A stretch of DNA of 35,852 nucleotides from Hyphomicrobiales bacterium (lineage in GTDB: Bacteria; Pseudomonadota; Alphaproteobacteria; Rhizobiales; Rhizobiaceae): the NCBI GenBank assembly GCA_900467745.1, contig UBQW01000026.1, forward strand, positions 1 to 35,852, in the 5' to 3' direction. Numbering within the stretch: position 1 is the first letter of the stretch; every line of letters starts with the position of its first letter. The position numbers were made by a program, and so were the translations under genes. Under the pieces are notes generated by a model that saw only the letters and a list, made by a program, of their open reading frames with translations, did not search any database and had not been told where the DNA came from. Shown one piece after another: positions 7,532-15,996 of the stretch.

Positions 7532-8635
7532 ATGAAAAAGATTGATCTCGTCTATCAGACAATGCTGGCAGAGCTGGGACAACGGTCAATGGACGCTGCC
7601 TGGACCGCCGATTTTCCGGCAGAAGGCCGCTTTCAGCGCGTCGTGGTCAAGGAAAAAAGCTACTGGTACTTCGACATACCGGATGGTTCCGGTGGAAAAT
7701 CCCGGCGCTATGTCGGTCCTACAGAAGATGGAGAGATCACGCGCCGCGTCGAGACACATCAGCGGCAGAAAGATGATCTTCTCGCACGCAGAAGGATGGT
7801 AAGCAGTCTCACTCGTGAAGGCGGGATGATTGCACCGGATACGATGTCAGGAGCGATCGTGGAAGCGCTTGCATCCGGCGGCCTCTTTCGGCTTCGCGGT
7901 GTGCTCATCGGCACGGTCGCATTTCAGACCTATGCGGGCTTGCTCGGCGTTCGATTGCCAGCGGCTGCAATTCTGACCGGGGATGCCGATATTGCCCAGG
8001 ATTATGCAATCTCTCGCGAGGTTGAAGACACGCTGCCTCCCATTGTTGATCTCCTGCAGAACGTTGATCCAAGTTTTCGGCCAGTCCCCCATCGATCAGG
8101 TTCGATTGCCTCGTCCGCCTTTCAGAATGCGACTGGATATCGTGTCGAATTTTTAACTTCAAACCGAGGATCTGATGACTACATCGACCAACCCGCAAGC
8201 ATGCCTGCTCTTGGTGGCGCAAGCGCGGATCCACTCCGGTTTCTCGATTTCCTGATTAGAGATCCCTTACGAACGATCCTGTTGCACAAGAGCGGCGTCC
8301 CGGTGACTGTTCCAGACCCTGCCCGATATGCGGTGCATAAAATGATCGTGGCCACAAAACGCAGGACCGACGGGCTGAGTGCGGTCAAACGCGACAAAGA
8401 TATCCGCCAAGCCGAGATCCTTTTCGAAGCTCTCTATGAAACCCGCAGGGCGTCCGATTTCGCGATCGCGTTCGAAGAAGCGTGGCAACGTGGGCCATCG
8501 TGGCAGGAGGCTCTTCAGAAAGCTGCAAACGGCATGCTGTCTGAAGAAGGCCAAAGCGCGCTTAACCGAATCAGGAGAAAGGGCAACATCGAGATCGGTT
8601 TAGACCCACCAGAAGACATTCGTTTGAGCACGTAA
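7532..8635 (+). CDS. GSU2403-family nucleotidyltransferase-fold protein
   Basis: A 367-residue protein. The N-terminal ~100 residues (FQRVVVKEKSYWYFDIP, KSRRYVGP) precede a nucleotidyltransferase-like core at ~125-250: LFRLRGVLIGTVAFQTYAGL and then TGDADIAQD, which resembles the glycine then D-x-D active site of the Pol-beta superfamily. The C-terminal half (PARYAVHKMIVATKRR, KRDKDIRQAEILFEAL) is helical and also typical of this family (NTP_transf_8, GSU2403). Substrate and role are not established. Some nucleotidyltransferase-fold proteins act as toxins or in defence, but nothing here proves that. The start ATG has only a weak GGTG ribosome site, which fits coupling to the small gene just upstream. 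Confidence 0.75.
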   Translation: MKKIDLVYQTMLAELGQRSMDAAWTADFPAEGRFQRVVVKEKSYWYFDIPDGSGGKSRRYVGPTEDGEITRRVETHQRQKDDLLARRRMVSSLTREGGMIAPDTMSGAIVEALASGGLFRLRGVLIGTVAFQTYAGLLGVRLPAAAILTGDADIAQDYAISREVEDTLPPIVDLLQNVDPSFRPVPHRSGSIASSAFQNATGYRVEFLTSNRGSDDYIDQPASMPALGGASADPLRFLDFLIRDPLRTILLHKSGVPVTVPDPARYAVHKMIVATKRRTDGLSAVKRDKDIRQAEILFEALYETRRASDFAIAFEEAWQRGPSWQEALQKAANGMLSEEGQSALNRIRRKGNIEIGLDPPEDIRLST

Positions 8636-8787
8636 CGGTCGGTCACGGGTTCTCGGATCTAAAATCGTACATCGGTTTCAATGCTTTGGCGCTCAACCAA
8701 CTTGACGTCGGTTCAAATCACATCAAGGCGACTGTAGAAATCTTGCGCAGCCTTTGACTGCAGGGAAGGTTTCCGATGTCGCGGAAA

Positions 8788-8816
8788 GCGTGGCCGTCCT
8801 CAGCGAAAGGCCACGC
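8788..8816. terminator. Inverted repeat between convergent genes
   Basis: GCGTGGCC (8788-8795) and GGCCACGC (8809-8816) form an 8-bp perfect stem with a 13-base loop. It lies between the ends of the convergent nucleotidyltransferase and SDR genes, 16 bases past the SDR stop. The T-content after the stem on the minus strand is modest (CTTTCC), so termination is plausible but not certain. Confidence 0.4.
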
Positions 8817-8831
8817 CTGTGGGGAAGTGCG

Positions 8832-9572
8832 TCAGGCGATCGCGCCGCCGTCTGCGGTAAGCGTCGCGCCTGTGATTATGCTCGCGGCGGGGCTTGCCAG
8901 AAATACCACGGCGTTCGCAACCTCCTTCGGCTCGCCGTAGCGCCCCAGCGACGTCAGGCTTCGCTGGAAGTCTGCTGCCGCGCCGTCGGCCGGGTTGGCA
9001 TCCGTGTCCGTCGCTCCAGGCTGGACGAGGTTCACGGTGATGCCGCTCGGTCCAAGTTCGCGAGAGAGGCCGCGCGTGAAGGACGTCAGTGCCGCCTTCG
9101 ACATTGCGTACGGCGTGAGCCCAGGGAAGGGCACCCGCTCACCGAGCGCGGAGCCGATCGTGACGATACGGCCGCCGTCTCGCAGATGCGGAATCGCCGC
9201 CTTTGCGAACAGCACCGGCGCTCGCACGTTGACGTCCATCAGGGCTTGATAATCGTCCAGGTCCAGATCGGCGATGGTGCCTGAATGACCGATGGCTGCG
9301 CTATTGACGAGGATGTCCAGCCCGCCGAGCGCGGCCACGGCGTCTTTGACAGCCCGCGCGATCGCCTGCGGATTGGCGTTGTCGGCCTGGATGGCGACGG
9401 CTCGACGGCCGCGGCTTTCGACGGACCGGGCAACCGCTGCGGCCTTCTCGGCCGTACTCTGGTAGGTAAACGCCACATCGGCGCCATTGTCCGCAAGTGC
9501 TTCAACAATGGACGCACCGATGCCGCGAGAGCCGCCAGTAACCAAGGCGCGCTTACCACTCAAATCGATCAT
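8832..9572 (-). CDS. Short-chain dehydrogenase/reductase (classical SDR)
   Basis: A 246-residue classical SDR of normal length. It has the cofactor motif TGGSRGIG (12-19), NSAA at 90-93 (usually NNAG or NSAG), catalytic S141, and Y155-x3-K159 in YAMSK. It should reduce or oxidise a carbonyl/alcohol pair with NAD(P)H; 3-oxoacyl-ACP reductase-like members are closest by appearance, but the substrate cannot be read. The ATG at 9572 has AAGGAA 9-10 bases upstream. The gene is divergent from the quinone oxidoreductase across a 275-base gap, so the two may share a regulator. Confidence 0.9.
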   Translation of the reverse strand: MIDLSGKRALVTGGSRGIGASIVEALADNGADVAFTYQSTAEKAAAVARSVESRGRRAVAIQADNANPQAIARAVKDAVAALGGLDILVNSAAIGHSGTIADLDLDDYQALMDVNVRAPVLFAKAAIPHLRDGGRIVTIGSALGERVPFPGLTPYAMSKAALTSFTRGLSRELGPSGITVNLVQPGATDTDANPADGAAADFQRSLTSLGRYGEPKEVANAVVFLASPAASIITGATLTADGGAIA

Positions 9573-9847
9573 GGGATTCGGTTCCTTTCTTCGTCGTCAG
9601 TTGTGAAGTCGGGAGTGCCGCAGCTCTGCGGATGCGCCCGACAGGGTGTTCGGCCTATTTCGTGGCCCCGGCGGAGTGGTTGAAGTAGCGGTCAATGCGA
9701 CAGCTTGTTGCGCGGTGGGGAACAGCGACCGCTTTCCATCTTGCCCGTTGCAAATCGCGCGACATGGCGTTCCTGACAGGGAGCCCTTTTTCGGGACCGT
9801 GGACCACCTACATGTCTCCACACGTTTCCTCTGAGAATGGAGTGAAG

Positions 9848-10804
9848 ATGAAGGCCGCCGTCTACGACAATCCGGGACCACCGTCTGTGCTTGAATATGT
9901 CGACGTGCCTGATCCGGTCTGCGGGCCGGACGAAGTTCTCATAAGAGTGGAAGCGATCTCCATTGAAGGCGGAGATCTAGTCAATCGCAGATCGACGTCC
10001 CAGGTACCTCGGTGGGTGGTAGGCTACGCAGCGGCTGGAACGGTCTTGAGTGTGGGTAAAGAGGTGACCACCCGTGCCGTCGGCGACAAGGTCGCTGCCT
10101 TCAGCATGCAGGGATCGCACGCTGAACTCTGGGCTGTCGCTGCTTCGCGAACATGGCTGGTTCCCGCGGGCCTGGACATTGCAAAAGCCGCCGCGCTGCC
10201 CATCTCCTTCGGCTCCGCCTATCACAGCGTGATAACCCGAGGTGGTGTCCGGGAGGGCGAAACTGTCCTTATCCACGCCGCGGCTGGAGGCGTGGGGCTG
10301 GCGGCGGTGCAGCTTGCCAGACAGGCAGGAGCGACCGTCATCGCCGTCGCAAGCGGGAGCGAGAGGCAGAGCCGTCTGATCGAACTCGGCGCCACCTTCG
10401 TCGTCGACCGGCTCCAGCACGACGTGGTTGAAGAAGCGCGCCGACTGACCGACAGAAAGGGCGTCCAACTGGTCATCGACCCGGTCGGCTCTACATTGCA
10501 GGCTTCGCTTTTAGCACTCGCACCGGAAGGGCGCCTCGTCTTCCTCGGCAATGCCGGCGGCGGAAAGCTCGATGTCGATCTATGGCAGCCGATGCAGAAC
10601 AATCAGACGCTTCACGGGGTATTCATGGGATCCATCTTCGAACGGCCTTCGGTGCACGGCACCGTCGACGATCTCCTTACCGCTGCCGCAGCCGGCCGGG
10701 TCGACGTCGTGATCGACCGATCTTTCGCACTCGAAGACGCCGCGAAGGCACACGAATACGCCGAGGCTGCTAAGCCCCTAGGGCGGGTCGTGATGACGCC
10801 ATGA
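9848..10804 (+). CDS. Zinc-independent NADPH:quinone oxidoreductase (MDR superfamily)
   Basis: The frame is open from 9695, but the ATG at 9848 follows GGAGTGAAG and opens with the classic MKAAVYDNPGPP, giving 318 residues. The N-terminal GroES-like part lacks the catalytic zinc cysteine cluster. The Rossmann part carries HAAAGGVGLAAVQLARQAGA at 143-162. This is the zeta-crystallin / Qor-like branch, which transfers hydride from NADPH to quinones or enones in the cytoplasm. It is followed after 22 bases by the alpha/beta hydrolase gene, so the two are probably co-transcribed. The context of pirin, isochorismatase-like and LysR genes suggests detoxification of a reactive carbonyl or aromatic compound. 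Confidence 0.88.
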   Translation: MKAAVYDNPGPPSVLEYVDVPDPVCGPDEVLIRVEAISIEGGDLVNRRSTSQVPRWVVGYAAAGTVLSVGKEVTTRAVGDKVAAFSMQGSHAELWAVAASRTWLVPAGLDIAKAAALPISFGSAYHSVITRGGVREGETVLIHAAAGGVGLAAVQLARQAGATVIAVASGSERQSRLIELGATFVVDRLQHDVVEEARRLTDRKGVQLVIDPVGSTLQASLLALAPEGRLVFLGNAGGGKLDVDLWQPMQNNQTLHGVFMGSIFERPSVHGTVDDLLTAAAAGRVDVVIDRSFALEDAAKAHEYAEAAKPLGRVVMTP

Positions 10805-10826
10805 ACATAAGAAGGAGTGTTACCGC

Positions 10827-11747
10827 ATGATCAAGCGGGTTTCATTCATGAACAGAGGTGTCGAGGTCGTCGGCAACATCCACCTGCCGCCAGACTTCGA
10901 GGAGGCTGGCGCATATCCCACGATCGTCCTGGCGACACCCGGCAGCAGCGTGAAGGAACAGATCGGCGGCATCTACGCCGAAAGGCTCTCCGCATCCGGC
11001 TTCTTAGCCCTGACGTTCGACCCATCATACCAGGGCGAGAGCGGCGGCCAACCCCGCGATCTCGAAGATCCGGCCGTTCGTGTCGAAGACATAAAATGTG
11101 CGGTCGATCATCTGACGACGCTACCTTATGTAGACGAGGCGCGGATCGGGCTTCTCGGGATTTGCGCAGGCGGCGGCTACGCAATCAAGGCGGCCCTGAC
11201 CGAACCGCGCTTCAAGGCGGTAGGCACAGTCGTTGCCAACGACATCGGCGAAGCGATGCGTCGCCTGCTTCCCGACTACCGTCAGACCCTCCAGGACGCC
11301 GCGGCAGAGCGCACCGCGCAGGCCCGTGGTGCCGAGCCGCGAAGAGATCCATGGATTCCTGACTCCCTTGCCGAAGCCAACGCGGCAGGGATAACCGATC
11401 TCGAGCTTCTGGAGGCCGTTACGTTCTACCGGGAGACGGAGTATCGGCATCCGAATTCGACGAACCGCCTGCTATTTGTCAGCTATGGCGGCTTATTGGG
11501 TTTCGACGCATTCAGCCTTGTGCCCGAGTTGCTGACACAGCCGCTGCAGGTAATCGTCGGCGGGCGCCAAGGGCTGACCGGGCAATACGAGGCGGGGAGG
11601 CGTCTGTTCGACCTCTCTCTCTCGAAAGCGAAGCACTTCTTCGAAGTCGAAGGCGCGGGCCACTACAACCTGTATTACAAGCCGGAATACGTTGGCCCGG
11701 CGGTCAAAAGGCTGGCCGATTTCTTTTCAGAATATCTTGCACCGTAG
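10827..11747 (+). CDS. Alpha/beta hydrolase, dienelactone-hydrolase-like
   Basis: A 306-residue cytoplasmic hydrolase. The nucleophile elbow reads GICAGG with Cys113, the G-x-C-x-G pattern of dienelactone hydrolase relatives. LALTFDPSYQGESGG (~60-74) lies before it, and the likely catalytic His is in VEGAGHYN near the C-terminus. The start follows AAGGAG with good spacing, 22 bases after the quinone oxidoreductase stop. It is convergent with the LysR gene, whose stop is 15 bases away. The substrate is probably an ester or lactone. The pairing with a quinone reductase and a nearby pirin is seen repeatedly in rhizobial accessory regions, to my knowledge. Confidence 0.88.
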   Translation: MIKRVSFMNRGVEVVGNIHLPPDFEEAGAYPTIVLATPGSSVKEQIGGIYAERLSASGFLALTFDPSYQGESGGQPRDLEDPAVRVEDIKCAVDHLTTLPYVDEARIGLLGICAGGGYAIKAALTEPRFKAVGTVVANDIGEAMRRLLPDYRQTLQDAAAERTAQARGAEPRRDPWIPDSLAEANAAGITDLELLEAVTFYRETEYRHPNSTNRLLFVSYGGLLGFDAFSLVPELLTQPLQVIVGGRQGLTGQYEAGRRLFDLSLSKAKHFFEVEGAGHYNLYYKPEYVGPAVKRLADFFSEYLAP

Positions 11748-11757
11748 GATTCGGCGC

Positions 11758-11769
11758 GCTCCTAGGAGC
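11758..11769. repeat. 12-bp perfect palindrome between convergent genes
   Basis: GCTCCTAGGAGC overlaps the stop codon of the minus-strand LysR gene and lies 10 bases after the hydrolase stop. It could be the stem of a bidirectional terminator, but it has no T-run and no loop. Confidence 0.35.
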
Positions 11770-12634
11770 CGGAGTCGAAGCATTCGATCAGCATCTCTGT
11801 CAGCACGCGGACTTTCTTGGCAGGATGCTGTCCAGGAGGCCTGACGACGAAGATGCCAGCTGTGGGCGGCGGGTGCTTCGGCATCACCTCGATGAGCGCC
11901 CCGGATGCGATATGCTGGTCTGTGAGGCCGTTTGGAAGTCTGGCGATGCCAAGACCTTCCAATGCGGCTGCGAGCAGTGCCACTCCGTTGTCGGCCTTGA
12001 AGCGGCCCTGCGGTCGGATGTTGAGCACCTGGTCGCCATCGGTGACCTGCCAGGTCTCCGTTCCCTGCATGAGCGCCTCATGCTTGAGAAGTTCGTCCGG
12101 CGTTTCTGGCGAACCATTCCGGGCCACGTAGTCGGGACTCCCAACGAACCTTCCGTAGAGTGGTCCGACGCGCCTTGCCAAGAGATTGGAATCCGGCAGG
12201 TAGCCGATCCGGATTGCGCAGTCGAAACCCTCGGTAATAAGATCGACGAAGCGGTCGGTGTAGCACGAGATGACCTGGAGCTGTGGGTGCAGGCGCGCCA
12301 TCTGAGAGAGGACAGGGGCGAAATGGGTCGGTCCGAACGATAAAGGGGCGGCGACCCTTAGACGCCCGCGCAGCTCGCCCGCCGGCAGGATCGTTTCGCG
12401 TGCCACATCGATCTCCGCTGAGATCCTCGCCGCGTAATCGCGAAACGTCGCGCCTTCCTCGGTCAGTGCGATGCCGCGTGTCGTGCGTGCGACGAGCTGG
12501 ACGCCCAGTTCCGCCTCAACGCGCGCGATGCGTCGGCTCACCATGGACTTTGAGACGCCAAGCCGTTGCGCGGCGGGCGTGACCCCTCCTGTGTCGGCGA
12601 CTTCTACGAAGGTCCTGAGATCGTCGATTTCCAT
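11762..12634 (-). CDS. LysR-family transcriptional regulator
   Basis: The best start is the ATG at 12634 with GGGGAA 6 bases upstream, giving MEIDDLRTFVEVADTGGVTP and 290 residues. The N-terminal winged helix-turn-helix includes AAQRLGVSKSMVSRRIARVE at about 20-40. The rest is a LysR substrate-binding domain (FDCAIRIGYLPDSNLLARRV). It resembles the CrgA/AaeR-like group that often sits beside small redox enzymes. It is divergent from the isochorismatase-like gene with a 136-base gap, so it most likely controls that gene and the following pirin, and perhaps the convergent hydrolase operon. The inducer is unknown. Confidence 0.92.
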   Translation of the reverse strand: MEIDDLRTFVEVADTGGVTPAAQRLGVSKSMVSRRIARVEAELGVQLVARTTRGIALTEEGATFRDYAARISAEIDVARETILPAGELRGRLRVAAPLSFGPTHFAPVLSQMARLHPQLQVISCYTDRFVDLITEGFDCAIRIGYLPDSNLLARRVGPLYGRFVGSPDYVARNGSPETPDELLKHEALMQGTETWQVTDGDQVLNIRPQGRFKADNGVALLAAALEGLGIARLPNGLTDQHIASGALIEVMPKHPPPTAGIFVVRPPGQHPAKKVRVLTEMLIECFDSGS

Positions 12635-12719
12635 TTCGCGTTCCCCATTCTGCAACACAGCTCCCGATTCCGAGGGCTACCGCATCAGGGCTGGCGCTGA
12701 CAAGGTTTTCGTGGATCGA

Positions 12720-12732
12720 CGTCCTGAGGACG
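12720..12732. promoter_or_regulatory. Candidate LysR operator (CGTCC-TGA-GGACG)
   Basis: A perfect 5-3-5 inverted repeat lies in the gap between the divergent LysR and isochorismatase-like genes, 38 bases before the ATG of the latter. Position and symmetry fit an operator, but the T-N11-A pattern usual for LysR sites is not evident. Confidence 0.35.
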
Positions 12733-12770
12733 CCTTCACACTGTCTACGAACCATTAAAAAGGATATTTC

Positions 12771-13430
12771 ATGACCTTTCGTAACGGCCTCGCCTCGCTT
12801 CTGCGCCCCGAAGACTCGGTGCTCGTTCTCATCGACCATCAGCCATATCAGCTCGCGAACGTAAACAGCCACGAGCCGACGATGGTGGTCAACAACACGG
12901 TCGGCCTAGCGAAGGCGGCAAAGGCCTTCGACGTTCCGACCATTCTCACCACGGTAATCGCGGAGCGCGGCGGCAACCTGTTTCCGCAGATCGCCGACGT
13001 CTTTCCCGGTCAGGAAATCATCGACCGGACGCTCATCAACACATGGCAAGACCCGAAAGTCGTTGACGTAGTGAAGGCGACGGGCCGCAAGCAATTGATA
13101 ATCGCCGGCCTCTGGACGGAAGTATGCGTCGCCATGCCGGCAATCCAGGCCGCGGGTGAAGGCTGGGATGTAACCGTCATCACGGATGCATCGGGAGCAG
13201 TCTCCTCCGAGGCGCATCAGGTTGCAATTCAGCGCATGATCGCAGCCGGGGTTAACATGATGACGTGGCTCGCGCTCGCTGCCGAATGGCAGCGCGACTG
13301 GGCCCGTGCCGAACAGGCGGCGAAGATCACCGATGTCATCGTCCAGCATTCTGGCGGGAGCGGCATTGCCTATCTGTGGGAGCAGCAGCTGCTCAACACT
13401 GCCGCGCCCAAGGCTGGCGCTGGAGCGTAA
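12771..13430 (+). CDS. Isochorismatase-family hydrolase (YcaC-like)
   Basis: The 219-residue protein has the cysteine-hydrolase fold: D22 in VLVLIDHQPYQ and nucleophile Cys119 in AGLWTEVCVAMPAIQA, preceded by the usual VKATGRKQLIIAG strand. Length and N-terminus resemble YcaC-type octameric hydrolases of unknown substrate more than true isochorismatases. The ATG has AAAAGGA upstream. It is the first gene downstream of the divergent LysR promoter and is followed 89 bases later by pirin. A role in hydrolysing an amide or carbamoyl compound is possible, but the sequence does not show which. Confidence 0.88.
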   Translation: MTFRNGLASLLRPEDSVLVLIDHQPYQLANVNSHEPTMVVNNTVGLAKAAKAFDVPTILTTVIAERGGNLFPQIADVFPGQEIIDRTLINTWQDPKVVDVVKATGRKQLIIAGLWTEVCVAMPAIQAAGEGWDVTVITDASGAVSSEAHQVAIQRMIAAGVNMMTWLALAAEWQRDWARAEQAAKITDVIVQHSGGSGIAYLWEQQLLNTAAPKAGAGA

Positions 13431-13519
13431 GCGCGCCTAAAAAGAGGGGCGGTGCATACCATGGGTCTCCGCTCCTCGCTATGAATGGCTGATCACGGCC
13501 GAAGAAGAGGACGTTACAT

Positions 13520-14455
13520 ATGAGCTGGAACCCTGCGATCGAACCGGGATGCCCTGATGAGGTCGGCGTGGACGCGATCGAGACGTTGATCGTTCCCCGC
13601 GCCCGCGACCTGGGCGGCTTCGAGGTCCGACGCGCGCTACCTGCGCCGAACCGCCAGATGGTCGGCCCGTTCATATTCTTCGACCAGGCCGGTCCCGCCG
13701 AACTCCTGACCGGGCAGGGCGTCGACGTTCGACCCCATCCGCATATCGGTCTCGGCACCGTGACCTACCTCTATCAAGGCGACCTCCATCACCGGGACAG
13801 CACGGGTGCCGACCAGATCATCAGGCCAGGCGAGTTGAACTGGATGGTCGCAGGCAAAGGTGTCTCGCATTCGGAGCGCACGAGTGCGGCGGCAAGGAGC
13901 GGCCCGAACAGCCTGTTTGGAATGCAGACGTGGCTCGCCCTGCCTGATGACCACGAGGACGTGGCGCCTTCCTTCGAGCACCACGGCAGGAACGCGCTTC
14001 CGATGATTGAAGACAAGGGCGTTTCGGCGCGGCTGATCCTTGGAAACGCCTACGGAGAGCGCGCTCCCGCCAGGATGTTCTCCGAGACCTTCTACGCTGA
14101 CGTCAAGTTGGATCCGCTCGCGCGTCTGCCCATGCCCGACGAGCATGAAGACAGGGCGATCTACGTCGTCGAGGGTTCGATCTCGGTCGCCGGACAGGAG
14201 TTCGGCACGATGCAGATGATGGTGTTCCGTCCCGGAGACAGGATAACCGTCGCGGCTGGCGAGAAGGGCGCACGCATCATGATACTCGGGGGCGCAACCT
14301 TTTCCGGGCCAAGATACATCTGGTGGAACTTCGTCGCCTCGTCGATGGAGCGTATCGAGGAAGCCAAGGCCGAATGGCGAGCCGGAAAGTGGGGCGAAGG
14401 CCGGTTCGACCTTCCCGCCGACGACCGCGCGGAGTCCATACCATTGCCCGATTGA
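13520..14455 (+). CDS. Pirin family protein
   Basis: A 311-residue bicupin of typical pirin length. The N-terminal cupin carries the metal ligands H73 and H75 in RPHPHIGL, plus H117 and E119 in GVSHSERTS. Family motifs LNWMVAGKGVSHSER and FGMQTWLALP are clear. Bacterial pirins bind iron and some have quercetinase-like dioxygenase activity; the substrate here is not known. GAAGAGGA precedes the ATG. It is same-strand with the isochorismatase-like gene and probably under the same LysR regulator. Confidence 0.93.
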   Translation: MSWNPAIEPGCPDEVGVDAIETLIVPRARDLGGFEVRRALPAPNRQMVGPFIFFDQAGPAELLTGQGVDVRPHPHIGLGTVTYLYQGDLHHRDSTGADQIIRPGELNWMVAGKGVSHSERTSAAARSGPNSLFGMQTWLALPDDHEDVAPSFEHHGRNALPMIEDKGVSARLILGNAYGERAPARMFSETFYADVKLDPLARLPMPDEHEDRAIYVVEGSISVAGQEFGTMQMMVFRPGDRITVAAGEKGARIMILGGATFSGPRYIWWNFVASSMERIEEAKAEWRAGKWGEGRFDLPADDRAESIPLPD

Positions 14456-14640
14456 AGCCGCTCGTCATCCTCAAGGCAAAGGGCTGGGTCCGCTGCGAGG
14501 CAATGAAAGTGGTGGGAGAGGTGCCTCGAGAAAACGATCGATGGACTGCACGGAGTGGACGAGGCGCTATTGCTGATGTGGTAGATCAGTCGTGTGTTTT
14601 CCCGGCTGGGATGTTCGCTTGGTAAGGAGGCCATCTCCTT

Positions 14641-14995
14641 TCATCTCTCTCGCGCCTCGGCCCAGTGCGGATAGGTCACAAAAGCCGTCGTCGCACCCTC
14701 ACCCTACGTCGTGATGGTCACGGAACTGACCTTTGGGCATATAGACGATATCGCCTGGGCCTGCCGTAACCGTTCTATCGCTGGTGGATACCGACAGTCG
14801 GCCCTCAAGGAAGATCATCGAGTCGTCCACTCCCATCGTCTCCGTCAGTGACTGACCTGGAGCATACCGGCCATAGCCAATAGACACAGGGCCACCATCG
14901 TTCTCGTCCACCAGGTTTCCGACATAGATGTCGGCATCCTGTCCGGGCGATTTGACGAACTCCGCGTCCGAGATGCTGAACTTTTGGACCTTCAT
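14641..14995 (-). pseudogene. Small cupin protein (EutQ-like) with frameshifted C-terminus
   Basis: The ATG at 14995 (GGAGG upstream) opens a 98-residue cupin frame: MKVQKFSISDAEFV, YAPGQSLTETMGVDDSMIFL, GPGDIVYMPKGQ. It stops at 14699 just after HHDVG. The same strand in another frame continues at once with TAFVTYPHWAEARE and a TGA at 14641, an ending usual for this cupin family. The total of 355 bases is 3n+1, so one extra base near 14700-14706 explains the break. The 98-residue form keeps the barrel core and could still fold. It lacks the usual metal histidines of cupin motif 1, as EutQ-like cupins often do. A sequencing error is an alternative. Confidence 0.65.
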
Positions 14996-15068
14996 CTACG
15001 ACCTCCCATGTACGGCTTGAGATAGCGCAAACTTCAGTGAGGCCAACCATTATGCCATGGAGAAAGAC

Positions 15069-15392
15069 ATGACCGAGAAGACCTGCTCCGCGCCGACGCC
15101 CGAACAGCGGAAATATCATGAGATCCGCAATGCGGCTGAACGCTCGATGTTAGACAAAGTCTTCAGGGCGATCGACGTCGCGGCTGCCGAAGTCGCCGAC
15201 GGTTTCAAGGAGGCGGGGCTGGAATTCGAACCGACCAGCAGGGATTATTTCATGTTCACGGTCCAGCAGGTGACGTTTGTCCGCCTCTGCGGCGGCGATC
15301 CCGATATGCTGAAGGGCGGCAATCCCGAAATCGGTCAGCGGATAGTCAACAATTGCCAGCATATCATCGACAGCTATTGGCGAGGCGGCTGA
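15069..15392 (+). CDS. Hypothetical protein (107 aa)
   Basis: The ATG at 15069 is preferred over 15057 because GGAGAAAG sits 4-8 bases before it. The product (MTEKTCSAPTPEQRKYHEIR...) is soluble and probably all-helical: a charged N-terminal helix, then AAAEVADGFKEAGLEFEP and VQQVTFVRLCGGDPDML. I do not recognise the family. It stands alone, divergent from the frameshifted cupin gene, with no sign of an operon. Confidence 0.6.
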   Translation: MTEKTCSAPTPEQRKYHEIRNAAERSMLDKVFRAIDVAAAEVADGFKEAGLEFEPTSRDYFMFTVQQVTFVRLCGGDPDMLKGGNPEIGQRIVNNCQHIIDSYWRGG

Positions 15393-15588
15393 GGTCCCGA
15401 ATGGACTGATAAAGGAAGTTGTGAAGCAGGATGGCTACTCATATCCCCATTTCAGCCGCACCAGAGCAAGTTGCGTCCCTAAGGGGATTTCGATGCGAGC
15501 GTAACGACTGAACGACGGTTCGCATCCATTCAAGGCGATAAATCTGCATGAGTTGAGCGCGCTTGCTTGCGGAGCCTTGTCGCGCCAA

Positions 15589-15996
15589 TCAATCCAGTTG
15601 GTTAATTCGGCGACCCGACCTTCTTGAAGCTTCGCCGAACGACCCTGCGAACTTCATCATGAACGCTCTACTGAAACGGCTGATAACGTTTCCATCGAGC
15701 TCGATATACCACGACCGCTCAGCGATATCGTAATTGTACTCGTCGACGATTACCCAGCGGTTTAGGTTGCTCAAGCCTGCTCGGCGTGCTTCCGTATCGA
15801 GAACTTCAATGGCGACACGATCCGAAAGCGGTGCCTTCGTCGTACAGCAAGAGGCAAGGTGGGCGAGGTCGTCCTTGGCGCTACGGGCCGCGACGGCGAC
15901 GCAAGTCGGGCGCGATTTGCGTTCTCCTATCTCTCCGCGGTCGTTCTGCCAAGCCCAGAGATGGATTGGCGATGATTTGGCCGGGCAGAAATTCAC
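15589..15996 (-). CDS. Candidate PemK/MazF-like toxin of a Phd-type TA pair
   Basis: The 135-residue frame starts at an ATG overlapping the antitoxin stop (ATGA), the usual coupling of type II toxin-antitoxin pairs. Its layout resembles PemK/MazF-fold endoribonuclease relatives: an early HLWAWQNDRGEIGERKSRPT strand with the K-x-R-P element, CVAVAA, then LASCCTTKAP, DTEARRAGL and RWVIVDEYN. The similarity is by pattern, not proven. Members of that fold cut mRNA or block translation. The C-terminal ~30 residues (FSRAFMMKFAGSFGEASRRS) are basic. Lower-confidence alternative: an unrelated antitoxin-linked growth inhibitor. Confidence 0.55.
   Translation of the reverse strand: MNFCPAKSSPIHLWAWQNDRGEIGERKSRPTCVAVAARSAKDDLAHLASCCTTKAPLSDRVAIEVLDTEARRAGLSNLNRWVIVDEYNYDIAERSWYIELDGNVISRFSRAFMMKFAGSFGEASRRSGRRINQLD

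Noticed and set aside
13637..14146. 169-residue minus-strand frame
   Set aside because: It lies wholly inside the well-supported pirin gene on the other strand.
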